From the NCBI GenBank assembly GCA_003008705.1, contig PDUO01000031.1, forward strand, positions 496,001-560,000: a stretch of DNA of 64,000 nt, in the 5' to 3' direction. Position 1 is the first letter of the stretch. Each line of letters begins with the position of its first letter. Under the pieces are notes generated by a model. That model ran no database searches and was not told where the DNA came from. It was given only the letters and a program-made list of their open reading frames with translations. Made by a program: the position numbers and the translations under genes. The DNA is from Pezicula radicicola (taxonomy: Eukaryota; Ascomycota; Leotiomycetes; Helotiales; Dermateaceae). Of this stretch, positions 32,150-43,414 are shown piece after piece.

Positions 32150-33401
32150 CTTGAGAAGTCTTTACTCGACGCTCCAACCAAATTAGAAGCTTCTTAAATC
32201 TAGGAAATCACTAGCTATGGATTTAAGTTGCTTGGGCCTAAGGCCATATAAATATCGGATTGAAATCCATACAATCTTTCTATTCATCCCATAATTTATA
32301 TACCTGAAAATTTTCACCTCCCCTCATTTTCAAATGCAAAGCTTCCCCATCTTTGATCAACGAACAAGATTCATCGGATTTCAGCGTCCGATCTTATCAC
32401 CTCGAGTCACCAACTCAAGAAAAGCATATGAATATTCTCATATTGGAGCTTTTATATTCACTAATGAGACTCACGGGGGCGATTTATACATTATTGAGGC
32501 GTCTTCTGGGTCATACTACGTATACGGGATAGTTTTGGCTATGCCAATGAATAAGCCAAATTGTGCTTCCTGCAAGCACCGCTGGAACCGCTCGCTTGCT
32601 TGAAGTTGACTCGAAGACAATAAACTAAGAAAACATAGCTAACAGTTCGTACACCGGTATTATTTCGCCACAATATCCTGAGTAATTGTAAAAGTGTTGT
32701 TAGATCATCTATGGCAAGCGTCAATACTTTTGGTATAGAAGCACATGGAAGCCTTTTTCAGTGCCTTTTCTTGTTCATTTGTGATATCTGGTCCGAAATA
32801 CAAGTTCAATATAGTTTAAGCTTTCTTGAAGCAACTTATCAGTTGGGTATCGTACAAAGCAAAAGCTGTACTAGTGCTATAACTTAAGCGACCAAAACAT
32901 CCACGTGACCCGGATTGAGTAGCAGAGCGAGTGCAGTACGCGTATCAGAAGCCAATTCACCACCGTTGAGCAAGTTTCAAAATATGCTTACGGAGTATGC
33001 GCTCCGGGGTTTACAGAGTTCTGGGGTCAATATCTGCGAGGACGTTGAGATAAGGAATTTGCTACTCTTATTGGTGTTTAGCGAAAGTGGCCCATGTAGA
33101 AATACCATCATTAAATATAACGCCATACGTACATTTACAAACTCTAGTTATATTTAGAATTTGGGATTTTATATTCATCAATAATGTGCTTTTCCAAGCT
33201 ACCAAAGGCCTCTTATCTCCTGTTTATACCTTGGTAGATGGAAGGTCTTAACTCGGTTTGATTTTTGCATGTGGATATGTGCCTGTCTATCATTTGGGTT
33301 TATTCCATCTGGTACTCGGTGTCTCCAACCAAAACTCACTTGATGATTCCAATTGTGTAGGTACATGGCACTTGAGCGGAGAGAGACCTCGACGATTCAC
33401 C
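32150..33401. other. Region between two pseudogenes, no gene seen
   Basis: This is the former divergent spacer between the amidohydrolase-like and DUR3-like pseudogenes. An 89-codon frame at 32334-32603 has no features. A TATA-like CCATATAAATA is present near 32250. Confidence 0.4.
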
Positions 33402-34630
33402 ATGTCTACAAGCACAATTTCGCCTGTTCCCCAGAGGGAGCAGGATATGGTGTAGTTGTTGGCATTGGAGTAAGTTTAACCCAAATAGATCTAATTAAAT
33501 ATGAAAATTTCGTTTTGACGTGCTCACAGTTCTTCTTCGCCATTGTTATGGCGTGAATCTCCTGCATCCAGGTAAGTTCCCACCTATTCTTTGCATCAAG
33601 CACAATTTTTAAGAAGTCATAGAATCGGTGCACGAAGTACTCAACCAAGGGAAGTGAGGAATTCAATACTGCTAGTAGAAGTGTTAAGTCTGGTTTAATT
33701 GCGGCAGGTGTTGTCTCAGCATGGACTTGGGCTGCTACTCTTTTACAGAGTAGTACTGTTGCTTATGAATATGGAATATCTGGTCCATTTTGGGTAAGCA
33801 CTCTGCAGGGACAAAAATGTATGTGGGCTAATTAGATGGGTAGTGTTAGTACAAAACTACCAAAGAATTATGATTCAGTCAACTGACGTATACACTTACC
33901 AGATGCTGCAGGAGTAACCGTCCAGATTTCCATGTTCCCAGTCCTCGCTTGCAAAGTAAAGCAAAACGCTCCAAGTGCCACGCGTTCTTGGAAATCATTC
34001 AATGGGGAGCTCTGGCTGGATCTCTTGGAGGTCTAGCCTCTGGATTGACATCATGGTTGGTAACAGCGAAAGCTTATTACGGAGAGATTTCAGTCGCTAG
34101 CACAGGCGGTTCATACCCTACCTTAGCTGGAAATATGGTTGGTGTTCTAGTTGGGCTATTTATTACCACCATGATCTCTTACATCAAACCCGATGATTTC
34201 GACTGGGTTATCACCAGAGGAATAAATGCTCCTGCTGATATCGCTACTACACTTATAATTCTCGTGAGCAGTGATCAGAGTCCTCAAGTTGACAGAGCAG
34301 ATGAAAAGAAGGTCATCTCAGATGCAGAGTCGAATCATAATCCTAATCTTCCTACGGTACAAGACGAAGAGAAAGAGGCTATGGAAGATGGACTTATCAT
34401 GGAAGATCCTATGAAACTTCGCGGATACGATACTCACATTACTTATGTGTATTGTCATTCATCTACCTATGTTTTTATCTCATTATATATTCTCGAAAGG
34501 ATTCTTCATTGGCTGGGTGGCGATTAGTTTTATCTGGGTATTCTTTGCTCTGTTTACTTGTGCTATCTTACCGATTTATGAAGCATTACAGTTTTTCAAG
34601 GACTTTATTCATCCCATTTCGTCGAATTGA
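33402..34630 (+). pseudogene. DUR3: Decayed DUR3-type urea transporter (sodium/solute symporter family)
   Basis: Homology starts at ATG 33402 and soon needs a frame change to read GAGYGVVVGIG. A short exon then reads FFFAIVMA, a TGA stop, and ISCIQ. The next exon reads [20 protein letters not shown] followed by [19 protein letters not shown], a strong signature of fungal urea active transporters. After 33949 the frame FLEII joins directly to QWGALAGSLGGLASGLTSWL. In intact transporters these two blocks are several hundred residues apart, so most of the middle helices have been deleted. The C-terminal part (DFDWVITRGIN) runs on, but the last helix (FFIGWVAISFIWVFFALFTC) lies in another frame. 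The gene therefore has frameshifts, a stop and a large deletion and cannot make a working carrier. Confidence 0.9.
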
Positions 34631-35482
34631 TTCGTTGATTTAAGACTTACCAAGTCAATCGTTATTATCAATAAATGGTTTAATATTGTCTTATTTCGTC
34701 TTGCCAGAGTGCAGCGCCCAACCGGCACGCCCAGAGCAGTTTAGCCCATATGGCAACATCGAATTGCTCCTAATTTGTATGGGAAAAAATGCTCTAGGGT
34801 GCCTGCCTGTTTGCTGCCAACGCTCCCGTAATAGGGCTAAACGGACTATATACATAGACTATAGGGAAGGTGTGGCAAAACGAAGCTTTAGATGAAAACC
34901 GTGCTGTTGATGAAGAGAGGAAGTGCATACTGGCGAGCAGTATTTTTGTATGGGCCTTGCACTAAATTATGCTGCGGCAGAGCCCGACTCCACTCCTTCA
35001 TAAAACATGCACTTTTTTATAGAGGTTAGATCGGGGGTTAAAGTGGAAAAGAAGGCACGGTGGGGTATATTATAGTATAGAGAAGAGGCTTTTAGAGTAA
35101 AATGAATATTTTCCTTTGTTGTACATGCCCGAAGACTAGCCTGGTTATATATAAAATGAACAAGATTGTACCTTCAGCCGCAGTAATATTTTCGGATTCT
35201 ATTCTGAAATGTTTATACAGTGCTAAATTTTAGCGTTCCGCTAATTTACCTCAATTAGTTCTAGAGGAGACCTCGCTAAAGATAGGGGAGTAAATTAGGC
35301 TAATTTTATGTCCGAAACTCCCCGTCAGTTCCCACCAGGTAAGCTACCCCTCACACCATAGTTAGTAAAGGCAATGACAGTAAATACACCAATCCAGCAT
35401 CAATATAAAAAGACCAAGAATCCACTATCTCCCCTGCCAACTCAAATCTCCAAATTCCCAGTATCTCAAACCCGAAACCGCC
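34631..35482. other. Intergenic region, AT-rich, no gene seen
   Basis: Lies between the DUR3 pseudogene and the Gfo/Idh/MocA gene. AT-rich around 35000-35290, with no supported open frame. The promoter of the oxidoreductase gene is expected at its right end. Confidence 0.4.
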
Positions 35483-36738
35483 ATGGCCCCCATCAAAGTT
35501 GGTCTTGTAGGCTACGGTTTCTCAACAAAATCTTTCCACCTCCCATTCATTCTTCCAAACCCCGATCTCAAAGTCTATGCATTCTTACAAAGAGCCGAAG
35601 CACCAACCGACAAGTCAAAAGTTGAGAGCGGAAAACATTGCACTGTTGATTTTCCAGATGCCAAGCATTATCAAAGCCCAGATGATTTCTTTGCAGATAA
35701 GGATATGGAGCTTGTGATTGTTTGTACCCATCATGATACACATGCCGAGTTTGCTGAGCATGCTCTACTTGCTGGTAAACATGGTAAGTAAATTCAAAGT
35801 TCCTTGAGGATATATGTATAACCTGCTAACGCTGTTGAAGTGGTTGTCGAGAAGCCATTTACTGTTAATACACTAGAAGCGGAACGAGTAATCGCAGCTT
35901 CGAAGAAAAGTGGCAAGATATTAAGTGTCTTCCAAAGTAAGATTTTACATCATCCTTCAAATAACCCCCAAGTCCCATTCTACTCACCCAACTTACACAA
36001 CTTTCAGACCGACGCTACGATTCCGATTTCCGAACCCTCCACCACCTCATCCAAAAGTCCGTCTTCGGCCCAATAACCGAATGCGAAATCCACTACGACG
36101 TTGATTTCCCACCCTGGATATCAATATGGAACTCTCCAGACTATTCGCCAGGTTCAGGAATCATGTTTGGACTCGGTAGTCACACGATCGATCAAGCACT
36201 CCTGCTATTCGGTCCTCCGAAAAGCGTAACAGGTTTCTATCGATCTCTTAGAGGTATAGAAAGTAAGACTGATGATACGTTTACGATTATTCTTCAATAT
36301 GGTGGCGAGAAGAAGAATTTGGTTGTTACGATTAAGACGAGTGTTGTTACGCCTATGCAACTTCCATTGAAGTATTTGGTGCGTGGTTATGATGGGTCGT
36401 TTGTGAAGTATGGAGATGATAAGCAGGAGTCTCAGATTGCTGCAGGGTTGACTACTGAAGCACCTGGATTTGGAGTTGAGTCAGAAGAGACGTATGGGCT
36501 TTTGACGACGAAGGAGAAGGTGCATGAGACGCAAGACTTCGACCCTGCGAGTGGGAGGTGGATTGGTAAGTTTCCGAGTTTGAAAGGGGAGTATACACTT
36601 TTCTATACAGATTTGGTTAAGGCTATCCGTGGAGAGGGTGAGTTGGCGGTAAAGCCTGAGCAGTCCAGAGATGGGATACGGGTTATTGAGTTGGCAAGGG
36701 AGAGTGCGGATAAGGGGTGTACGCTACCCTTTGTTTAG
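35483..36738 (+). CDS. Gfo/Idh/MocA-family NAD(P)-dependent oxidoreductase
   Basis: Three exons, 35483-35783, 35841-35936 and 36008-36738, encode 375 residues; both introns begin GTAAG and all joins keep frame. The N-terminal Rossmann motif is KVGLVGYGFSTKSFHLPFIL (residues 5-24). The conserved VVVEKPFTVNTLEAERVI contains the Glu-Lys-Pro (residues 104-106) that marks the family and places the catalytic lysine. The C-terminal dimerisation domain follows, with GSGIMFGLGSHTIDQALLLF and a long beta-sheet region. Fungal relatives are soluble dehydrogenases of sugars, inositol, dihydrodiols or similar compounds; the substrate is unknown. The gene is intact despite lying next to two decayed genes. 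Confidence 0.93.
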
Positions 36739-38316
36739 TGGTAGTTGGTGTGGAAGGTCATATTTGAAGGGCAGCAACTCTTTTTCTGTATTCAATATAG
36801 AGCTATGAGCTCTATAGAGATTCTACTTATAGACCTCTATTAAAAAGAGACAAAGCAAGGGCAGCTGCAGGCTTATTATAGGAAATACTCCACTGTTCAA
36901 CGCAGCCCTGATTAGGCATATAGCAGTCCACACTATAGCATTTTGATAACAACAAACAGCTCGAATTTGTATGTGTTTTATGTCCATCTAGGGTTATTTC
37001 CAAACTGGTACACGTCTAGTAATCGCAAGCCTGAATCCGTATACCCTTTCCTTCATCTTCCCTCTCCTGTATTTTCCTTCCCTTAATACTGCAAGATAGC
37101 CCTTGTACCTTCACGTTCGGCTTGCGTAATTAGCGTTGCTCGATCCCAAGAGCTCGAGAAATTCCGATTCATGCGACATTTCCGACACATTCAGTGTATA
37201 CCGCATCTAATGATATACCTCGAACCGTTGGATCCGGATGAACTTCGATGGATATGCGCTGAAGGCGTTGTCAAACTAGAATAAACGACGTAGATTCGAA
37301 TCTATTAGGTTGATTCCGGTTCAAAAGAGGAGGAAGAGGGTGTTCTGGCTTCTAGCCCGGGCTCTGATAGCGTTGCAACTAGAATGTATCGACATTCTAA
37401 ACGACGAGGATCGCAGCGTAATGACTGCTCCGGTTGTAGAACTATAAAGGGGCTGTTTTCGAAGTCTCTGAGTTAATAACAACGACGTTGACTCTCAGTC
37501 TCTGTATGTGTGCACACGTACTTGTACTTGCTTTTCGGTGTGCTTCTTTTCCCCTGTACTGTTGTAGAACGAGAGAGGGAAATTATTATGGTCCTCTAGT
37601 TTCCTATATGCTCAGGTATCATCTTAATTCGCTGTTGGAGAAGCAAGTTGTCGTAACATAAGACGGATTGAATACGAGTTGCTGTTCTGCTGCGGAGCAG
37701 AAGAGCTCCTTGGCTTATAACCTAAATAAAGGTATATGTGAGGGGTAGCAACTCTACTTCTATATTCTGTGAAGAGACAAGAGCCACAGAGGTCTTACTT
37801 ATAAACCGATATTAATATTACAAAGAGATTGCTATTAGAAGACAAAGTAGGGTCAGTTGCGAGTCTGGTCAGGAACATACTTTACTATTCCATAGTTGAA
37901 TATTATTAAACCAAGTCTTGAAATGCTACGTGTACCGCGTAGGACCGATCAGGACTGATTTACTGAGGAATCGCTTGATTCATAAACTCAGGCACACTTG
38001 ACTTCAGTATCAACTCAGCTTAAGCAATCCCACGGTTAGCTAGAGATTCATGAAATTAAGTGATTCATGAACTTGCGGTTACAACCCTGAGGGAACTGAG
38101 CACAGGTTTCTCCATTGGTCTTCATATTTCAATGCTGGACTTCAAGACTGCCCTAAAAATTGTTGGGAACATGATGTCCTTTTGTGTTTATTTGTCTAAT
38201 GGAGTCTGCATGAAGGTTGAGTTGTTGAGTATTTTCCTCGGGTATAATTACATTGTATCTTTGTCGACAGTGGCCATAAATGTGTACTATGTTTAATACG
38301 TCTTCTTTCGACTTAA
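36739..38316. mobile_element. Degenerate region with a direct-repeat pair, possible LTR-element relic
   Basis: Two related blocks in the same orientation lie near 36759-36900 and 37733-37895. Both read through GGGnAGCAACTCT, ATTCTACTTATA/GTCTTACTTATA, GACAAAG and a closing ATACTnnACT, with many substitutions and small indels. The first block starts just after the oxidoreductase stop. The about 830 bp between them hold no intact frame. The layout would fit a badly eroded LTR retrotransposon or two copies of a dispersed element. No reverse transcriptase motif was found. The stretch 37920-38316 shows nothing further. Confidence 0.45.
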
Positions 38317-38996
38317 TTATTCCTTCAAGACTCCCCCAACAACACCTCCAGCCGCACTTCCAACTCCACCAACAACTGAGCCAGCAGTAGATACGAGAGG
38401 GTTTACAACGCCTGTCAAAGAGCTAACAGGGTCCCGTTCCTCGACCTATAACGAAAACGAAAATATTAGTTTTGTTTTTGTTTTTTTTTTAAAAAAAAAA
38501 AAAAACATGGTAATAGTCTTTCAAATCCATAAAACTCACCTTTAAAGGGGTAGAAGCTTCTCGCTTTGAGACACCGCCGACGACTCCTCCAGCAGTACTT
38601 CCAACACCTCCAACAATAGATCCAACAGTAGATGTGAGCGGGTTGACAACACCAGTCAACGAGCCAACGAGATCGCGTTCTTCGACCTGCAACGAAACAA
38701 TGCCATGAGTACTACATCACGTACAATTCCTTGAAACTTTACAAACTTACCTCTGTAGGAGAAGAAGGTTCACGCTTCAAAACACCACCCGCAACACCGC
38801 CGGCAATATTTGTCAAACTGCCGGTCAACGAAGTCGCTGGGGCTAGGACACCGTTCAACGTGCCTGTTGCGGCTGAGGTTAGGGGATCAAGTGCACCCGT
38901 GAGAGATGCGAGTTGGCGTTTGTCGGGGATGGTGCCAGTAGGAGCGGCAAACACGGCAGGTAGCAATGCTACGAAAATGGCGGAGGTAAAACGCAT
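38317..38996 (-). CDS. Small secreted modular protein with Lys-Arg sites (putative Kex2-processed repeat precursor)
   Basis: Three phase-0 exons, 38996-38751, 38686-38540 and 38445-38317, encode 173 residues. A signal peptide covers about residues 1-17 (MRFTSAIFVALLPAVFAA). The mature part consists of three related Gly/Val/Ser/Thr-rich modules. Exon 2 has SLTGVVNPLTSTVGSIVGGV and then STAGGVVGGVSKRE; exon 3 has SLTGVVNPLVSTAGSVVGGV and SAAGGVVGGVLK; exon 1 has a looser version (SLTGALDPLTSAATGTLNGV). Lys-Arg pairs lie at residues 26-27, 74-75 and 123-124, that is before module 1 and between the modules, as expected for Kex2 cleavage. Exons 2 and 3 both begin with codons for VEERD, so the module was duplicated as an exon with its flanking intron. 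Function is unknown; the products may be secreted hydrophobic peptides. Confidence 0.82.
38481..38505. repeat. T10-A15 homopolymer palindrome in an intron
   Basis: Ten T followed directly by fifteen A, inside intron 2 of the modular secreted-protein gene. It could form a hairpin and is prone to length change. Confidence 0.9.
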
Positions 38997-39746
38997 TTTG
39001 AAAAGAGAGTTTGTGAAAGTGTTATGTGGAATGAGGGTATATATAACGAGAGTAAGACCAGCTTAATTAAGAAACAATGGTTCAATTGAAAAGTGAATGG
39101 CTACAGATAATGGATTTGAGTTTGGAAGAGAAAATTCACAACTACTTATCAAAAAGTGGGAAGTGGGAAAGCTCCTGTCATCTTTCATCCTCTGAGGACT
39201 ATCTTGAGGATGAGCAGTGGTATGAACAGAACATAAAACACTCAGAAATGATATCCCTATGCCTTAACTCTCCGATTCGGAAGAGATGAACTCTTGATAT
39301 GACTGCATTGGGCAAGAACTGAGGATATCACGCACCGGTGGAATCCTGGCATTAAACTACCGGTCAAGGGTTAACGCTCGTCGACATTAAAACCTGTCTG
39401 ATGTTGTAGGTATCTCCCCACATGTTTGCTTGAGCCTCGAGAAATGGGCTGCTGAGTGTTTCAGCTGTTCTTTGACAGCAGAGCATTGCGTTGATCTTTA
39501 CAGTTTTTGACTTCTTGGATGGGCCCGATGGGGACTTTACATAAACGTGGACAAACCTATCAGGTGATGATCTACAAACTTTGACACTTTAATGACATCA
39601 GGGTAGCGGGGGGATTTCTGAAGGGGTGTTTCCGAAACCTTGGGGTACTTTAAGCGACGACAGCGATCGAAGATCTTCGCTTAAGTAGGAGGTATCATTT
39701 AGGGGTCATTATTTAGGGGTCTGTGCCGACGAGTTCATGAACGAAA

Positions 39747-39876
39747 GGGGCTTCAGCGTCCACCCCATGACTAGTGTGCTCAGCCTTACGCACTTTCAGG
39801 GTCACAGTCTCAGAAGTGCGCACCATAAACGCCCTAAGCGAGCCTTTTTGCAGCAGGGGGTGAACGCTGAAGCCCT
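39747..39876. repeat. 130-bp inverted-repeat element
   Basis: The left arm GGGGCTTCAGCGTCCACCCC (39747-39766) matches the reverse complement of the right arm (39857-39876) at 18 of 20 positions. Parts of the interior (TTACGCACTTTCAG versus the complement of CTCAGAAGTGCGC) are also partly complementary, so the segment could fold into a long imperfect hairpin. It may be a MITE-like relic; no target-site duplication is clear. Confidence 0.65.
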
Positions 39877-40210
39877 CCCACCCCATTTCGAACAATCTCT
39901 TGCCGAACCGTACCGGTACAGTACAACCGGTATTTAAGTTAAGTAAATCACGCAAGTCAAGTAAGTTATTCAAAGAAGATTTGCCAATTCATGAATTACG
40001 CGATCTATAACTTGGCTACATGAACAAGGAAAAATCCGTTGCATTGCCGTACGGCAGGTGAGTTTTCCTAGGACGAAGCGATACTGGAGGAGCCAATAGC
40101 AGGACGGTAAAGAGTTTGCCGAGAATATCAGAGGGGTTCGTTTATTTTACGAATGCGCTTTGGTACGAGCATCTGTTCAAACTATTAGAGATTTAAGGCT
40201 AATGCTGTCA

Positions 40211-40394
40211 ATATTCCTTCCCTTGTATATTAGCCAGCACTCGGGCCACAGGGACGTGCATTAAGTTATCGATCAAGTGAAGCAGTTCTAACTAATAAAC
40301 TTCCTGTGTTTGCCTTCGAGACGCGTTAAGCGGTGGTAGACGAGCAGAGTGTCAAATCCTTGGTCGAGTGGCTAATATACAAGGGAAGGGATAT
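40211..40394. mobile_element. 184-bp MITE-like element with 26-bp terminal inverted repeats
   Basis: The left end ATATTCCTTCCCTTGTATAT followed by TAGCCA (40211-40236) is the reverse complement of 40369-40394 with one mismatch. Inward of the perfect part, ACTCG is also shared in inverted orientation. There is no coding capacity inside. A non-autonomous DNA transposon is the simplest reading. No flanking duplication is obvious, so the true ends may be slightly different. Confidence 0.7.
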
Positions 40395-40959
40395 GAACGA
40401 GATTCAAGGAAATGGATGATTACACTTCTTATCATAGTATTCATGTGGTTCAGGAGCCAGAAGCTTCAATATCCGTTCCCGACTTAGAAAAAAAGCAAGC
40501 TAGTAAACGACTCACAGACGACAAGAAGAGACCAACACTCGTACCATAAATTCAACCACCATTCATACGGATTAACCAGCCCTGCTACACTTTCCAGAGT
40601 CTATCCAATATATTCATCATTGGAAACTGCGTAGGCTTTCATAGAAAAATGCCAATTCGACTTGAAATATTCTCAACAAATCTAAGGCCAAAAAAACTCA
40701 TATGCTAATAAGAGGAATCGCCTAAGACTACTTCAAAAGAGGGAATAATTATGAAATTTACTCTTATTCAATGAATTATCCTACTAGGGAAGCTAGCGAT
40801 AACAATATTTGTATTCCCGAAGTCAGAACTCGTCATTTACACATGCAAACCTTGGCTCTTGCTCTAAACCCTTCACTGCTTGGCAGTGTCGCTAACAATG
40901 TGGGGATATTATATCGTTTATTTCGTTAAGCCGGAACTTACCGCTTTCGAACGCGCGTT

Positions 40960-41130
40960 ATATGAAAAACATTAATTAAATTTAATATTCTTTTAGAAAT
41001 CGTCTTAGATAGTCCTAGTAACTTTTATAGAGTAGTATAAGGAGTAAAGCTAAACATAAAAAAGTATAGACCTTTTATACAAATGATATATATAATATCG
41101 TTAACGATATATTGTTAGCAACACTGCTGC
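40960..41130. other. AT-rich island
   Basis: Base composition drops sharply to A and T with runs such as TTAATTAAATTTAATATTC, unlike the flanks. In filamentous ascomycetes such islands often mark repeats mutated by RIP; that origin is inferred here. Confidence 0.5.
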
Positions 41131-43414
41131 TTGGGCCTTCGACGGCTTCAAAATATTTAACTTCAATTAGACCATCGGGCACGACATATTGTTGAAGTTC
41201 TTTGGAAAAACCTAAAACATCGTTATTGATCTGAGGTATCTTGAAGGTGGTCTGACATGAAAAAAGCCTAGTCCCGATATTCTAGTAACCTTGCCGCGTT
41301 GTTGTCAACCTTGCGGTATAGGGGCATATCCATACGACAGCCATTTTTGTTTCCGATGCCGATGGCTTACTGTGTCTTACGCTTCACGTACATGCTCCAT
41401 TACCGGTACCATCTCCGGTTGTTTGAATGTCAAGAATAACTTTCTCTGCTTTAGCCTGCTACCTTGGGCAAGTCTTGATGAAACATCCTTGGGGGTTGCT
41501 TTGAGACTGTCGGCTGTTAACTATCTCCATCTCCCTTCTTCGCACAGGTCTCTCCAAAAGAGAATTTTGAGTTCACCAAGCCGTTGGATGATAGTTTGGA
41601 GTGGAATATATCGTGTACCTAAGGATATTCTCGGTCCCGAAACAATGTAACTCCGAGATTCGGTCCCAAGTACGAAGTAATTGTTGCGATTCAGGTTTCA
41701 AATGCTGCTTTTCAATAGCGACGCGCACCGGTTAAATGGTACTTTATTTACAGCAAGTTCTCCGTAATAAACATTTATTTCTTGGCCAGCATCTGAGCAC
41801 ACATTCCCCATGTCGCTGTGAGGAGAGACCGCCTGAAGAAATAACATACTGCTACTGAGAGCTTTTGTGGCGTCGTCGTGCGTGATGGGCCCCACCATGC
41901 AATGGAAGTTTGCTCTATCTAACGTTACCGAAACTAAAAATCTTAGCACTACTTGACTCCAGATCTTCAGGCCTGTGTATGGAAGTACCAGTTGAGTTTC
42001 AACAAATTGGTAACTGTAGCTTAAGCGAGCTAGCGGGTGAGTTTTGGAGCAAGTAGAGTAGTCAACACCAAATAATTGTACCCCGAGGAATGGGTGTATC
42101 TGTTAGTACAATCGCAATTTTTCACTGTTAAGCTAGCAACACTTTTGATCAATACTCCAGAAGGGTTCTATTCCGTTGTTAGTTGATAAGCCTAAGGAAG
42201 CGTGACGATTGTGCTTCAAGCCATGTTATAGCCAGTTCAATTGGCATCTGGCCACCACCAAGCACCATCTTAAACCCTCAAGAGTATTCTAGGCTCCCTT
42301 CTGGCTTTATGCCACGTAGATAATCTACAAACATAAGAGAGTGTGAAAATCAGATACATAACCCCTTAATAACAGCTCAAATCTGTGTCCTTATCCCTAC
42401 TCCTCCCTCTCCTACAGCCTGAATATGTGTACCCTGTATAACCGTGCCGACGTGTGTTGAAAAGAAGGGAGGCTCGGTGTATGCGTGTGCATGTGTGTGC
42501 CAGCAAGGTACAGATGTATTGTCGATATCCTGAACGGAGAATGATTGTCTGCTCGAGTGGCAGAGGTCCTGTTGTTGCAACGTTTTGTTCGGGCCTTGAT
42601 CATAGTGACTCCCTTGTAGAGCCTCGAATGCGACTAGCAACTGTTGTTGGCGTTGTTGATGTCTGGGTAAGGGACAGAGGTTTATGCGACGTCTAGATAG
42701 ATAAATGGAACGGTCGTTCAGTAACTGATTGTCTGCTGGTATAAGGCTTCGGTGGTCTGTTGTGTGCCTCTGATGTGAGAGCACTTGAATGGTTTGCCTC
42801 TATTGTAAAAGAACTTGGGTTGCTGTAGACGACAGATACATGATTCTGTCGAAATAATACTGCTAGTGTGTGCTCTATGATACTAAGTAAAAAAAATCGA
42901 GTCTGTCTGTAGTTGCGCAATGGGATTCGGGCAGAAACCAAGGCGATGTCAGACTTCAAGAGAGGACTCGATTACAGAATAAAGCCAGAGCTAAAGACGG
43001 CATATACATACCGGAAAATGCGGGCTAATTACGCGTTTACAATCACTTAGTTTCGGCTGACAGAGCACGTATATTTGCGCAAAATTAATTCCATTGTCTA
43101 GTTTGGAATGAACCTACGTAGTTTTCTGATTCTCATATATTTGGAAGGTAAAAACCGGCTATATTTCTGTGGCTTGTGGAAGTTATATCAAGAACATAGG
43201 AAAACTGCCTCTGTACCTAGGCCAAAGATCTTGCACAACTAAACACTGTAATCCGTGAGATAGAAAGATTTAAGACAATATATTGTAAATCATAAACTTA
43301 TATACCTATAACCACCCAAAAACCTAAATATATATACAAAGAAATATTCTTCCCCTTCCCACCTAACAGCTACCAAAAGCACATGCCAAGAACTACATAA
43401 TCCCACACCATCTT

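Larger units (their letters stand above)
38997..43414. other. Long gene-poor region with inverted repeats and an AT-rich island
   Basis: More than 4 kb without a supported gene. Open frames at 39077-39289, 41291-41650, 41698-41949 and 42377-42784 lack domains, signal peptides or splice-consistent extensions. The region contains a 12-bp palindrome CGAAGATCTTCG (39668-39679), a duplicated ATTTAGGGGTC (39697-39721), two inverted-repeat elements listed separately, and an AT-rich stretch around 40960-41130 that includes the palindrome ATATCGTTAACGATAT at 41095-41110. This resembles decayed repetitive DNA. Confidence 0.5.

Noticed and set aside
42377..42784. 135-codon minus-strand frame with His/Gln-rich translation
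   Set aside because: Lies in a GT-repeat-like stretch; no domain and overlapping frames on both strands.
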